DNA from: Streptomyces sp. NBC_01298
GTDB taxonomy: Bacteria > Actinomycetota > Actinomycetes > Streptomycetales > Streptomycetaceae
DNA: 64,000 bases
Assembly (NCBI RefSeq): GCF_035978755.1
Contig: NZ_CP108414.1
Coordinates: forward strand, 1,736,001-1,800,000
Direction of reading: 5' to 3'
The position numbers and the translations under genes were made by a program. Positions 9,448 to 18,358 of the stretch are shown here, one piece after another. The notes under the pieces are model-generated. The model ran no database searches. It was not told the origin of the DNA and saw only the letters and a list, made by a program, of their open reading frames with translations. Position 1 is the stretch's first letter. Each line of letters begins with the position of its first letter.

Positions 9448-9789
9448 ATGCTTCAAGTGAGAGACGAGCACGGTCGTCAGGTGAGGAATCCGGGGCCCAC
9501 GGCCTTGAGCCGGATGGTGGCGAACCTCGGCCGGGGCAACGCCTTCGTGATCGTCGAGCGAGTCGACGAAGAGGCGGCCGGTGATTGGTATGTGCAGGTG
9601 TGGCTGAGGGATGACAACACCTATCAGCTGGAGTTCCGTGACGGGACGGCGGCAGAGCACTACCAGACCCGGACGATTTCCCAGGAAAAGGTGATCGTCG
9701 CCCTGAGCGGCTGGGCCAAGGGGCGCCCGGATTGGAAGGACGCCTTCATGTGGAACAACATCGGCGCCTCGTTCGGAAACGCCGGCTGA
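9448..9789 (+). CDS. Small conserved Streptomyces hypothetical protein
   Basis: 113-aa soluble protein (MLQVRDEHGRQVRNPGPTAL). It resembles the N-terminal part of Streptomyces proteins I remember as DUF6891-like: a short strand-rich domain with FVIVERV, YVQVWLRDD and QLEFRDG segments, ending in a Trp-rich tail. ATG 9448 lies 11 bases after GGGGGA; a GTG at 9430 is the alternative start. It stands alone between the palindrome at 9341 and the IS21 element. Function unknown. Confidence 0.65.
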   Translation: MLQVRDEHGRQVRNPGPTALSRMVANLGRGNAFVIVERVDEEAAGDWYVQVWLRDDNTYQLEFRDGTAAEHYQTRTISQEKVIVALSGWAKGRPDWKDAFMWNNIGASFGNAG

Positions 9790-9834
9790 CCCTGCCGCCG
9801 CCGGGGGCCGACAAGGTCAGTGACGTGCGGTCGC

Positions 9835-10164
9835 TCAGCTGCGGCGCATGGGGATGACGTCGGGACTTGCTGCGGGGATGGTGGGCCGCGCGGCCTCGGG
9901 GGTGGCGAGAAGCGCGACGATGGTGACGGGTTTGTCGCAGTGCGGGCAGTTGCGGATAGCTGTGGGCGTCAGGGGTGTGGGTGCCGGCGACTGCCGCGTG
10001 ACCACGTCGGTTTCCGCTGTATTGATGGCTTCATCGCGTTCACGGCGTCGCCGCCTGGCTGCTTCGGCCTTGCAGCGGGGGGTGCAGTAGGTATGGCGGG
10101 TTGCCTGGGGGTTGACCTGGAACTGGGTCCAGCAGATGGGGCAGGCCCGGCGCTCAACCAGCAC
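9835..10164 (-). CDS. IS21-associated zinc-finger protein
   Basis: 109-aa protein with a CPIC...YCTPRC N-terminal cluster and a CPHC near residue 74, joined by a basic Arg-rich segment (AEAARRRRRERDE). It starts at GTG 10164, overlapping the istB stop by 11 bases, so it is co-translated with the transposition genes and is probably an accessory gene carried by the element. Its role in transposition is unknown. Confidence 0.6.
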   Translation of the reverse strand: MLVERRACPICWTQFQVNPQATRHTYCTPRCKAEAARRRRRERDEAINTAETDVVTRQSPAPTPLTPTAIRNCPHCDKPVTIVALLATPEAARPTIPAASPDVIPMRRS

Positions 10165-10960
10165 GTCCGGTCACCCCTTTGCGGAGGTTGTCGGAGTGGG
10201 ACTGGTGCGAGCGGAGACGGTAGGACGGGCCATCGATGCCGACTACGGCGGCTCGGTGAAGCAGCCGGTCGAGCATCGCCGCGGCGACGGTCGCGTCGCC
10301 GAAGGCGCCTGCCCAATCTGCAATACCGACATTGGTCGTGAGGATCGTGCTCGACTTCAGATACCTCTGATTGATCACCTGGAAGAGGGCTGAAGCGCCG
10401 TCGCCCGGCAGCGGGAGGTAGCCCAGTTCGTCGATCACGAGCAGTCGGGGTCCGGCGAAGAACCTCATGATGCTCGACCAGCGGCCTTCGAGTGCGGCCT
10501 TGTGACACTTGGCAGCGAGTTCGGCGGCGGTGGTGAAGTAGACGCGGTGGCCGGCATCTACCGCGGAGCGGGCGAGTGCGACGGCCAGCATCGTCTTGCC
10601 GACGCCGGGCGGGCCGACCAGCAGGACGTTGGAGGCGTTGTCGAGGAACCGCAAGGTGGCCAGGTCGCGGATGAGTTTCTCGTCGACGCCGGGCTGGGCG
10701 GCGAAGTCGAAGTCGTTCAAGGTCCATGGTTCTGGCAGGCAGGCGAACCTCAGTCGAGAGGAGAGTTTGCGGGCCTCGGTCGCCTCCACTTCGATCTCGA
10801 GCAGCTTCTCCAGGGCGGTGGTGAGGGTCATCCGCTCGGCTCGGGCCTGGTCCAGGACGCGGGGAAGGGCTTCGGCGGCGTCGTTGAGTTTCAGATAGGA
10901 CAGGTGTCCTCGCAGTTGCTGGTAGCGGCGGGCCTCGCTCATCGGCATGGTGTCACTCAC
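10154..10960 (-). CDS. istB: IS21-family helper ATPase IstB
   Basis: 268-aa AAA+ transposition helper of the DnaC/IstB family. Walker A is GPPGVGKT at residues 116-123, Walker B is LLVIDEL, and the family motif STILTTN follows (ILTTNVGIADWAGAFGD). It overlaps the istA stop by 8 bases. The reading frame is intact. Confidence 0.93.
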   Translation of the reverse strand: MSDTMPMSEARRYQQLRGHLSYLKLNDAAEALPRVLDQARAERMTLTTALEKLLEIEVEATEARKLSSRLRFACLPEPWTLNDFDFAAQPGVDEKLIRDLATLRFLDNASNVLLVGPPGVGKTMLAVALARSAVDAGHRVYFTTAAELAAKCHKAALEGRWSSIMRFFAGPRLLVIDELGYLPLPGDGASALFQVINQRYLKSSTILTTNVGIADWAGAFGDATVAAAMLDRLLHRAAVVGIDGPSYRLRSHQSHSDNLRKGVTGRAG

Positions 10961-12345
10961 TCTCGCGCTCCTGGTCTTCGTGGGTGGGGGCCTGCCGCAG
11001 CCGGTCGGCGACGGCGGCGTAGCGGGCCAGGTCGATCACGACCCGGTTCGCGACGTCCGATTCAGGTCGGCCGCGAAGCTTTTCGGCTTCCGCCTGGGCC
11101 GCGGCGGATGGTGGCCGGCGGACCTTGGTTCGGCAGGGAGCCTTGTCGGAGAACGAGGCGAGTACCGCTCGTTCGAGGGCGATGACGTGCCCGGCGTCCC
11201 GGACGGTCTGGCCGGCTCCGTCCGGTGCCCGGCGGTGGTGGGCAATGACCGCGCGACCGGCGGTGACGACATGCAGGTCGTCCTCGCCGAGACGGATCCT
11301 GACCGTGACGTGGGCGCCGGTCAGGCCGGGCGGGACGGAGTAGCGGTTGCCGGCGAAGGAGACGAGTCCTTGCGGGCTGACGACGCGGGTCTGCTCCAGT
11401 TCGGCGGGGAACGGCCGGGTCGGCAAGTCCAGCAGCGGTTCGCCTTCGGCGAGCGCGGCGACGGTGGTGGAGGCTCCGTCGAGCTTGCGTTTGCGGCTGT
11501 CCATCTGCGCGGCCAGCTTGTCGACACCGCTCTGACCTGCCTCGATGCTGATGCCGTCCGGGACGGTTCGCCACCAGCGCTGAGCCGCTGAGTGGTTGGC
11601 CTTCTCGACGACACCCTTGCGGTTGCCCGGCCGGGGCGGGCAGAAATCGACGCCGGCTCCGTAGTACTTCGCGACGGCGGCGAAGGTCGGCAGGATCCGT
11701 CCGGTCGGTGGGTGGCAGACGGTGGCCATCCGGTCGAACCGCCAACGGCGGGCCGTTCCGCCCAGCCGCCGCAGCACAGCGTCGATGGACTGCACCAGGT
11801 GCGGGAAGGTCTCTGCCTCGGCAAGCACGGCTCGCCACCGGCCCGAGTGAGCCAGAGCGCCGACGAGGAGATGTGCGTTGGCGCCGACGCCCCACTCCGC
11901 GGGCGGGTCCGGGAGCTCGACCCAGTCGAACTGGATCTCTTCGCCCGGAGGGTGCGCGATGATCGCCACGTCTCGGCCGCTCGTCGCCCGGCAGGGTTCG
12001 CAATGGGGACGTGCTTTGTACCGCCGCAGGGCCCGGGTGAAGGTGGAATATCCGCCTGCATAACCGAGTTCCACGACTTCGTCGAAGAGCGTCGATCCCC
12101 ACAAATGCGGGTCGTCGCTCAGCCGTTGGCGGCAGTACTCCAGGAAGGGCATGAACGCGTCCGGCGACTGGCGGCGATATCCGGAGACTCGCTCGCCGTT
12201 AGGCGCGGATCGTCTTGCGGTCGTGCCCCAGGTGCCGGGCGATCGCCGAGATCGACCAGCCTTGGCGACGCAGTGCGTGAGCGTCCACGTCTTCCTCCCA
12301 GGTGAGCATCCAGGGGCCCTTCAACAGGCCGGACTCTGTGCTCAC
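10953..12345 (-). pseudogene. istA: IS21-family transposase IstA, broken by a 5' frameshift deletion
   Basis: The N-terminal helix-turn-helix part starts at GTG 12345 (VSTESGLLKGPWMLTWEEDV, then QGWSISAIARHLGHDRKTIRA) and stops at TAA 12199. The remainder continues in another frame (GERVSGYRRQSPDAFMPFLE) to 10953, with the retroviral integrase core (QFDWVELPD, RPGNRKGVVEKANHS) and the C-terminal Mu-type domain. Comparison with the expected IRAYLNGERV suggests about 5 bases were lost near 12200. The downstream frame can start at ATG 12152 (399 aa) but lacks the DNA-binding domain. Confidence 0.85.
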
Positions 12346-12502
12346 GCAGGCTCTCCACGACACGCCGGCACCAGTTCGACACGCCGAGAAGGATCACGCA
12401 AAGGGTGGGGAGATCACCTGAGCAGGTTTGGCCACCTCAAGAGCGGCACCTGGGGAGGTTCAAAGAGCGCCATCACCCCTGCTCGATGGCGAGAGGGTGC
12501 GG

Positions 12503-13334
12503 TTACAGGCCGTACAGCTTCAATCCGACGTGGTCGACAACCCACCGGTACCCGTCGCCATCGATGGCGAAGTAGATCCGCCCTACCCGGTCTTTGGTCG
12601 TGTGGTCATCGAGCTTGATGTGGGGCTGCCGGTCCCAGACACGCTCCTCGAACTTGAACTCGTGCAGCTTCTTGATCCGCAAGGGTTCGTCTTCAGGTGC
12701 ATAGGTCAAGGACGTCTGGTTGCCGATCCAGGAGACCAGCGAGTCACCGACCGTGCTTTTCTCTTTTTTCCACGCCTTGGCGAGAGCGGCCAGCGAGTCC
12801 AGAGCCTCCCTCATTCGCTCGAAGTCCTTGTACGAGCACTTGCGCCACTGAGCCTTCGCGTTGGGGGTGAAGACGAGAGCTCCGAAAGATTCCTTGGTCC
12901 ACCGGTCCCAGTCAGAGGAGAAGTCGGGACTGCCTGTGGCTGGGTGGCCTTCCACCTCCGCTGGCTCCGCCGGCAGCGGGGAAGGCTCGGCACTCAGGCG
13001 GGCTTCGAGATTCGCAACGTCGATCTCTAGCCGACCGATCTTGCTCTCCATCTCCTCGTTTGCTTCGAGAAGTTCGAGTGTCTGACTTCGCTCCTCCTCC
13101 AGCTTGGCCACCAGTAGAGCGACCTGCTTGCTCTCAGCTTCCCCTGCAAGGCTTTCGAGGATGGAGTTTGTCTCGGCTGAGCGGACTGCGTCCCAGAGGC
13201 GGTCCCTGCCTCGCGCGACAACGCTAAGCGGAGCGAGAAGCCGCATCATCGTGCGTAGGAGTGCTTCATGGTCGCCGCAGAGTTCGGTGGAACCCCACCA
13301 TGGATTGCGGGCATCAGGGGTGGGCCAGTACAGA
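12503..13334 (-). pseudogene. 3' part of a 514-aa coiled-coil gene interrupted by IS3
   Basis: Codes for the C-terminal 277 residues: YWPTPDARNPWWGSTELCGD, HEALLRTMMRLLAPLSVVAR, a coiled coil (LLVAKLEEERSQTLELLEAN...EIDVANLEARL), a Pro-rich linker, and a C-terminal domain ending VGRIYFAIDGDGYRWVVDHV. A downstream start at 13249 could still yield a 248-aa fragment. Deleting the IS3 element plus one CGTG copy fuses it in frame to 14577-15287. Family unknown to me; the composition suggests a multi-domain actinobacterial accessory protein. Confidence 0.8.
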
Positions 13335-13370
13335 CGTGGGGTCTGATGCAGCGTTGGGTGACAGGTTCAG

Positions 13371-14230
13371 TCACGCGGCCTGAAGAGCCGACGTGGTCAT
13401 GACGGTCTCGTATTCGACGGGGGTCAGGCGGCCGAGGGCGGCTTGTCTGCGGCGTCGGTGGTAGGTCCGTTCGATCCAGGTCACGATCGCGATCCGCAAT
13501 TCCTCGCGGGTGGACCAGGTGCGTCGGTCGAGGACGTTCTTCTGCAGCAGGCTGAAGAAGGACTCCATGGCCGCGTTGTCGCCGGCCGCCCCGACTCTTC
13601 CTATCGAGCCGACCATCTGGTGGTGGCCGAGGGCCCGGACGAGCTTCCGAGAGCGAAATTGTGATCCTCTGTCGCTGTGCAGGATGCATCCGGCGACGCT
13701 CTGTCACCGGGCGACGGCGTTGTCCAGGGCGGTCACTGCCAAGCGGGACTTCATCCGGGCGTCGATGGAGTAGCCCACGATGCGGTTGCTGAAGGCGTCC
13801 TTGACCGCGCACAGATACAGCTTGCCCTCACCGGTGGCGTGTTCGGTGATGTCGGTGAGCCACAGGCGGTTCGGGCCGTCGTCGTGGACCGCCGGGCCCG
13901 CCTTCTTGGCCCGGCCGCGTTTCTTGCCGAACACGCTCCACCACTGGTTGTCCCGGCAGATCCGCCAGGCGGTGCGGTCAGCCATGCCTGCACCCGCGTC
14001 GCGGGCCTCGTCGGCCAGGAAGCGGTAGCCGAACTCCGGGTCGTCGCGGTGCGCGGCGAACAGCGCCTGCGCGCGATGGGCTTCCTCGACCTCGGCTGCG
14101 GTCACCGGCTCGTCGAGCCAGCGGTAGTAGGGCTGTCTGGCGAGCTTCAGCACCCGACACGCGACCGTGACGGGCACCCCGTCGCCGGCCAGCTCCTTCA
14201 CGAGCGGGTAGATCCTTTTCCCGGCAGGTT
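13371..14230 (-). pseudogene. IS3 transposase OrfB with an internal nonsense codon
   Basis: DDE integrase-type transposase. It begins in the -1 frame relative to OrfA (KELAGDGVPVTVACRVLKLA), with the first Asp in RLWLTDITEH, the second in ILHSDRGSQF and the Glu in DNAAMESFFS. An in-frame TGA at 13704-13706 (after LDNAVAR) separates the first Asp from the other two. The frame is otherwise open on both sides of it, so one base change would account for the loss. Transposition would need readthrough. Confidence 0.85.
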
Positions 14231-14506
14231 CGCCTGCGACAGATAGGCCGCCGCCCGCCGCAGGACCTCGTTCTCCTGCTCCAGCAGCTTGATCCGCCGA
14301 CGCGCTTCCCTCAGTTCCGCGCTCTCCTGGCTCGTCGTCCCGGGCTTCACGCCGTCGTCGATGTCCGCGCGGCGCATCCACTTCCACAACGTCATCGCGT
14401 GGACGCCGAAGTCGGCGGCCACCTGCTCGACCGTGACGCCCGGACCGCGGTTCCTCGCGACCCGCACGACGTCTTCGCGGAACTCCTGGGGATAAGGCTT
14501 GGGCAC
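14198..14506 (-). CDS. IS3-family transposase OrfA
   Basis: Helix-turn-helix protein of about 102 aa starting at GTG 14506 (PKPYPQEFREDVVRVARNRG) with GGAAGGA 7 bases upstream. The HTH is VEQVAADFGVHAMTLWKWMR, followed by a leucine zipper (LREARRRIKLLEQENEVLRR) ending in AAAYLSQA. In IS3 elements a -1 frameshift near the end of this gene produces the OrfAB transposase. Confidence 0.88.
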   Translation of the reverse strand: MPKPYPQEFREDVVRVARNRGPGVTVEQVAADFGVHAMTLWKWMRRADIDDGVKPGTTSQESAELREARRRIKLLEQENEVLRRAAAYLSQANLPGKGSTRS

Positions 14507-14576
14507 AGCGACATCCTTCCCACCTACCCGACAGGGCAAGCCAGTTCAGATGTCACCCGATCGTGCGGCAGACCCG

Positions 14577-15287
14577 TGCGCCGTCCCTGGGTAGGAGGTT
14601 CCGCTCCAGGTTTGCGTTGAAAGAGTCGAAGGCCAGCCAGCCGGAAACAACCACCACATGGGCCAGACCTGCAAGGCGGCGGGCAGCCTTGCGGGCGAAG
14701 GCATCCGGTGGCCCCATCATCCGGATCGATGAGACGGCGAGGACTGGCAGGCGCCGCTGTGGGCTGTCCAGATGCTCACGAACCGCGGGAACTTGGGCGG
14801 CAAGGACTGGCGTCACAGTGGCGTTGACGGTGTCAGAGCCGTCCGTACGGCGAAGCTCAGGATCGCGCATGATCGCGTTGAGGGCGCGAGGAGGCTTCAG
14901 TTCCTCCACTGTCGCGGGAGCGAGCAGGCCACCGCTCTTCCGCCCCATTACAACGCGGAACCCGGTCCTGCCATCACACACTGACGAGGTCAACTGGCAA
15001 ACGAACCGGCCCCCCTTGGGGAGCTCTTGCTCGATCTCCATCCGCAGGGCATGTGCGCTGTCGCTGCCAGTAAGCGGGACCCAGCTCACGTGCTGAGCGG
15101 GCCGCCCCGGACCGTATCCAGGAATCACGACCTCGCCCTTGCCGGCCATGAAACCTGCCGCAGACAAACCAGTCGTACTTGGAGAGAGGTGCTCCTCCAT
15201 GTGAGACAGGAGCCGGTAGAAGACGGACGTCGTGTCACAGCCGTCCAAACTCTCTACCTCAAAGCCGACGACATACAACTGCTGCAT
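14577..15287 (-). pseudogene. 5' part of the 514-aa gene interrupted by IS3
   Basis: Encodes the first 237 residues (MQQLYVVGFEVESLDGCDTT ... LERNLLPRDGA). The N-terminal region contains a pattern of strands with an Arg-rich middle (LPVLAVSSIRMMGPPDAFAR, then AHVVVVSGWLAFDSFNANLE), which looks like an enzyme-like or NTP-binding fold I cannot assign. The frame currently ends within the IS at 14553. ATG 15287 is the only sensible start; the 15288-15581 interval upstream is non-coding apart from a hairpin. Confidence 0.75.
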
Positions 15288-15533
15288 GGAGTCCCCTCAT
15301 CCCGCTCGTGCATTCAGTGCGATGAGGGTGGCCCTCTCACGCTGAAACCGGGGCAGCATGGTGGCACAGCATCACCCACAAGGCGCAGTCACCTTAAGTA
15401 GACCGTGACCGATCTCGACAGCCGGGGCGATCCGCGCCAGCCGAACACGCAGGACGCAGGCGTACTACAGGTGAGCCCCGTCTCGCCGTCGCGGAGCCTC
15501 TCCCTAGCAGCCGCGAGTCGCAGAGGAACAACG

Positions 15534-15571
15534 ACGGGCCCGGCCGAGGCGGCTGCCGGGACCCGTCGAAG
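15534..15571 (-). terminator. Hairpin downstream of the small membrane peptide gene
   Basis: CGACGGGCCCGGC and GCCGGGACCCGTCG form a long GC stem with one unpaired base around a short loop, 10 bases beyond the stop codon at 15582. A weak T-rich stretch (TTGTTCC) follows on the minus strand. Confidence 0.6.
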
Positions 15572-15581
15572 CTAGTGAGGG

Positions 15582-15716
15582 TCACTCCTCCTGCTTCTCG
15601 TCGTCGTGACGGGTCTGGCGAGCCTCTCGGCGGGCACGGCGGACCTCGAGGGTCATGGTGAGCGAGGCGCCGATCACGGTGAGGATGTCTGCTGCGATGG
15701 AGAGGATGTCGTTCAT
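15582..15716 (-). CDS. Small single-span membrane peptide, 44 aa
   Basis: MNDILSIAADILTVIGASLT continues MTLEVRRARREARQTRHDDE, a hydrophobic helix followed by a strongly basic then acidic tail. ATG 15716 is preceded by AAGGA 7 bases upstream. It has its own hairpin terminator and diverges from the large HTH/coiled-coil gene at 15888. This arrangement suggests co-regulation with that gene. Function unknown; toxin-like or phage-sensing membrane peptides have this shape. Confidence 0.65.
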   Translation of the reverse strand: MNDILSIAADILTVIGASLTMTLEVRRARREARQTRHDDEKQEE

Positions 15717-15887
15717 GGCTAGTCCTTCGTCCGGTTGGGACCACGCGAGGTGGCTGCTGGGCAGACGATGGCGGCGAGTTGCTTTGTACGGACCCCGTGG
15801 ATCGGACATCGCAGGTAAGTTCCGGACAGGAGGGCAGTTGTCCGGGACAGGCCGGACAATGCAGGGAGCAACTGGGCTGGGGACTGG

Positions 15888-17519
15888 GTGGCAGAGCCGA
15901 GGAAACAGGGCCGCAGGTGGGCAGAGATCCAGCAGGGCAACGATCAAGCCCGCCGCCTCGCCATCTTCCTGCGGGCGCAGGTGGACGCCTCCGGGAAGAC
16001 TCTGGCCGTTCTGGCACCCGAGGTCGGGTACTCCAAGAGCATGGTTGGCACCCACCTGAGTGGGCGGATCCCGCCCGAACGGTTCGTCACCGCCCTGATC
16101 AGGGCCACCGTGCCCCCGCATCTGCGGGAACGCCGCGAAGCGGAGGCGCTGAAGCTGCTGTCCGACACTCGGCACCCGCCCCGCACCAGCACCCCCCGGG
16201 TGCCGTCACAGGCGCCAGGGGCCGGTATCGCTGCGATGCAGACGCGGCAGATCGAGACCTACGAGCGGCTCACCCGTGCGCTGGAGCAGCAGGCTGAGCT
16301 GCGACAAACCGTCGAGAACTCCGCCCGCCTGATCTGGGTGCTGCTGAGCATGATCCAGAAGCTGAACGAGCGGGTCGGCGTCCTATGCGAAGACCGTGAC
16401 CAGCTCGCCCAGAGTGCGGGGCGTGAGGCGCTGGAAGCCGCCGAGCACAAACTGAATCGAGCCCGTGCCCAGCAAGCGAAGGCATTGTCGCAGGCGGCGC
16501 GGGCCGAGGAGAAGAAGCGCCAAGCCGAACATCTCGCCGCCCGCCTCCAAGCGCAGATCGAGGAGCTCACCGACGAACTCGGCCGTCTGAGTGGCGACGA
16601 CCCTTCAGCGCACGACAAGTTCCCCCGCCCGACCGTCCCGGTCCAAGCCAGCCGTACAGACAGTCGTGATGCAGAGGCGGACGACTTCGACGCCGCTCTT
16701 GCACGCGCCGAGGCGATCAATGACACCGACACCGACACCATCGACCGGATCAGCACCGAAGTGATCGGCGGACCCGCTGCCTCGATCCCGGATAACTCTG
16801 TCACCAGGATGGACGCACCGGACACGGCCATTGCACCAGCGGCCAGGGACACAACGGACTGGACCGGGGACCTGTCCCTCGACGTGCTCCGAGCCCAACT
16901 CGAAGAGGCGCGCCAAGAATCCTTCCTGTACCTGGAAGAGGCACTCAACACCAGGGAGGAGGCCGACCGAGCCCGCGCCGAGGCGGCCTTGCTACGTTCG
17001 CAGCTGTACCAGGCTGGCCGCCACGAGGACGCCGTGGTCACGGAGGATCCCGAACGCGAGCCTTCCTCGTACGAAGAGCTTTGGCAACGCCTCGACGCCT
17101 TCTCTGGTCTTATGGTCACAGCGGACCCAGCCGTCGCCGCCGGACTGGGTCAGCATCCCCGAGCCCGAGTCTGGGCGGCGAAGACCTGGCATGCTTTGCA
17201 GGCGCTGGACTCCTACGCTCACGAAGCCAAGAAAGGCTTCAAGGGCACCTTCTACGACTACTGCAAGGCCGGGCCGGCCGGAGCGTCGGGCTGGCCTGTC
17301 AAGCAGGTCGCCGTCTCCAGGGACATGAAGACTCCGCATATCTTCCCCGTGCCGACGTCAGTGGCCCCGTCAGGAGTGGCGGTGATGAAGGCCGGCCTGG
17401 TCATCGACCGTGCAACCGCTGTGTCTCCGCGTCTGTACTTCCTTGACGACGCCAAGGGCGCTACAGGCAAGATCATCATTGGCTACATCGGACCGCACCT
17501 GAGCGCCGCGATGCGGTAA
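15888..17519 (+). CDS. HTH / coiled-coil / uncharacterised C-terminal domain protein
   Basis: 543 aa. The N-terminus (residues about 15-70) is an XRE-like helix-turn-helix (LAVLAPEVGYSKSMVGTHLS). Residues about 115-240 form a long coiled coil (NSARLIWVLLSMIQKLNERV; AARAEEKKRQAEHLAARLQA), a second one lies at about 320-375, and a globular domain follows (RVWAAKTWHALQALDSYAHE ... KIIIGYIGPHL). That last domain recurs in Streptomyces proteins with varied N-termini, which suggests a sensor or effector module. Start is GTG 15888. No catalytic motif was recognised. Confidence 0.7.
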   Translation: MAEPRKQGRRWAEIQQGNDQARRLAIFLRAQVDASGKTLAVLAPEVGYSKSMVGTHLSGRIPPERFVTALIRATVPPHLRERREAEALKLLSDTRHPPRTSTPRVPSQAPGAGIAAMQTRQIETYERLTRALEQQAELRQTVENSARLIWVLLSMIQKLNERVGVLCEDRDQLAQSAGREALEAAEHKLNRARAQQAKALSQAARAEEKKRQAEHLAARLQAQIEELTDELGRLSGDDPSAHDKFPRPTVPVQASRTDSRDAEADDFDAALARAEAINDTDTDTIDRISTEVIGGPAASIPDNSVTRMDAPDTAIAPAARDTTDWTGDLSLDVLRAQLEEARQESFLYLEEALNTREEADRARAEAALLRSQLYQAGRHEDAVVTEDPEREPSSYEELWQRLDAFSGLMVTADPAVAAGLGQHPRARVWAAKTWHALQALDSYAHEAKKGFKGTFYDYCKAGPAGASGWPVKQVAVSRDMKTPHIFPVPTSVAPSGVAVMKAGLVIDRATAVSPRLYFLDDAKGATGKIIIGYIGPHLSAAMR

Positions 17520-17599
17520 ATCTGGCGTGCCGGTCCCCGTACCAGCACGCCATGCCCTCGTTGACCCCAGCCGCAGGGGCCAGCGCGTAGCGCCTCCCC

Positions 17600-17785
17600 A
17601 GACGCCGACGATCTCCGCCACCCGCTCCGGAGCGGTCGTCCGCTTCCTATCGGCCGTCGTGGTCATGTCGCAGTACACGAGCGGATCCACCGGCCGAGGC
17701 TCCAGCAACGGGAACCCGGCCTCAAGCCTCTCCCCGAGCCCACGCTCCTCGGCTTCCAACTGAGCAAAAGAATGGTGCGGCTCCG
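17600..17785 (-). pseudogene. HD-domain phosphohydrolase remnant (C-terminal)
   Basis: Minus-strand translation HHSFAQLEAEERGLGERLEA, GFPLLEPRPVDPLVYCDMTT and APERVAEIVGVWG resembles the C-terminal section of actinobacterial HD-domain hydrolases (usually ALTYCDMTTGPDG, then RLAEI). The N-terminal metal-binding part is absent. The rest of 17520-17885 holds no gene I can support. Confidence 0.5.
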
Positions 17786-17885
17786 TCGTCGATCCGCTGC
17801 GATGGGCCACTCAGCACGCCCTTCATCGACGAATCCATCGGTGAATCAGCAACGACCGTGAACGCACCCTAGAGAGGTACCGGAG

Positions 17886-18350
17886 ATGACGATCACCAAG
17901 CGCAACGCCAGGGCCATCCTTCTGGACAGCGACGAGCTCGTTCTCATCAAGCGGACCAAGCCCGGCCGGGACGCGTACTGGGTGACCGTCGGTGGCGGCG
18001 TCGAGGCCGAGGACGCGAGCATTGAGGACGCCCTGCACCGCGAGGTGTTCGAGGAGATCGGAGGCAAGCTGAGCAAGGCTGAGCTCGTGCACCTGATCAC
18101 CGACTCGCTGGAGGACGGCCTGGGTGTTCAATACATCTTTGCCGCGCGCCTGGAGCAGATGGACATCGCGGCCCGTACGGGCACCGAGTTCGACAAGCCC
18201 GAGCGGGGCGGCTACGAGGTCGTGCACGTACCGTTCACCGCAGTGGCAATCCGGCAGCTCGACCTGATGCCGCCGGCGCTGGCCGAGTTCATGGCCAGCA
18301 ACGTCGAGGCCATCACGGCCGTGCTCGACGCCCAGATCAGCGCCTCCTGA
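17886..18350 (+). CDS. NUDIX hydrolase
   Basis: 154-aa NUDIX protein. The box lies at residues about 37-60 (GGVEAEDASIEDALHREVFE, then EIGG); the REVFEEIGG core is complete, though the first box Glu is displaced relative to the consensus. ATG 17886 follows ACCGGAG. The substrate is unknown, probably a nucleotide derivative. It lies 8 bases from the truncated kinase gene and so may form an operon with it and with the phosphotransferase at 18820. Confidence 0.88.
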   Translation: MTITKRNARAILLDSDELVLIKRTKPGRDAYWVTVGGGVEAEDASIEDALHREVFEEIGGKLSKAELVHLITDSLEDGLGVQYIFAARLEQMDIAARTGTEFDKPERGGYEVVHVPFTAVAIRQLDLMPPALAEFMASNVEAITAVLDAQISAS

Positions 18351-18358
18351 CCGTCGTC

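Larger units (their letters stand above)
9835..12345 (-). mobile_element. IS21-family element (istA damaged, istB, accessory ORF)
   Basis: Contains istA, istB and a small accessory gene in one minus-strand operon. I could not find convincing terminal inverted repeats, so these limits are gene limits only. Bases 12346-12502 contain repeats of a CACCTGAGCAGG/CACCTCAAGAGC/CACCTGGGGAGG type that may belong to the transposase-binding end. The damaged istA makes it probably immobile by itself. Confidence 0.75.
13335..14578 (-). mobile_element. IS3-family insertion sequence with flanking CGTG duplication
   Basis: The element is about 13339-14574 (1236 bp). The two ends share an imperfect inverted repeat (GGTCTGATGCAGCGTTGGGTGACA versus GGTCTGCCGCACGATCGGGTGACA in the other orientation). 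CGTG at 13335-13338 and again at 14575-14578 is the best candidate target duplication, because joining the flanks across a single copy restores an open frame with sensible protein sequence. The exact terminal base is uncertain by one. Confidence 0.8.

Noticed and set aside
9790..12502. Exact IS21 terminal inverted repeats
   Set aside because: Repeats of a CACCT-type motif occur on the right side only; I found no matching inverted copy on the left, so no ends were reported.
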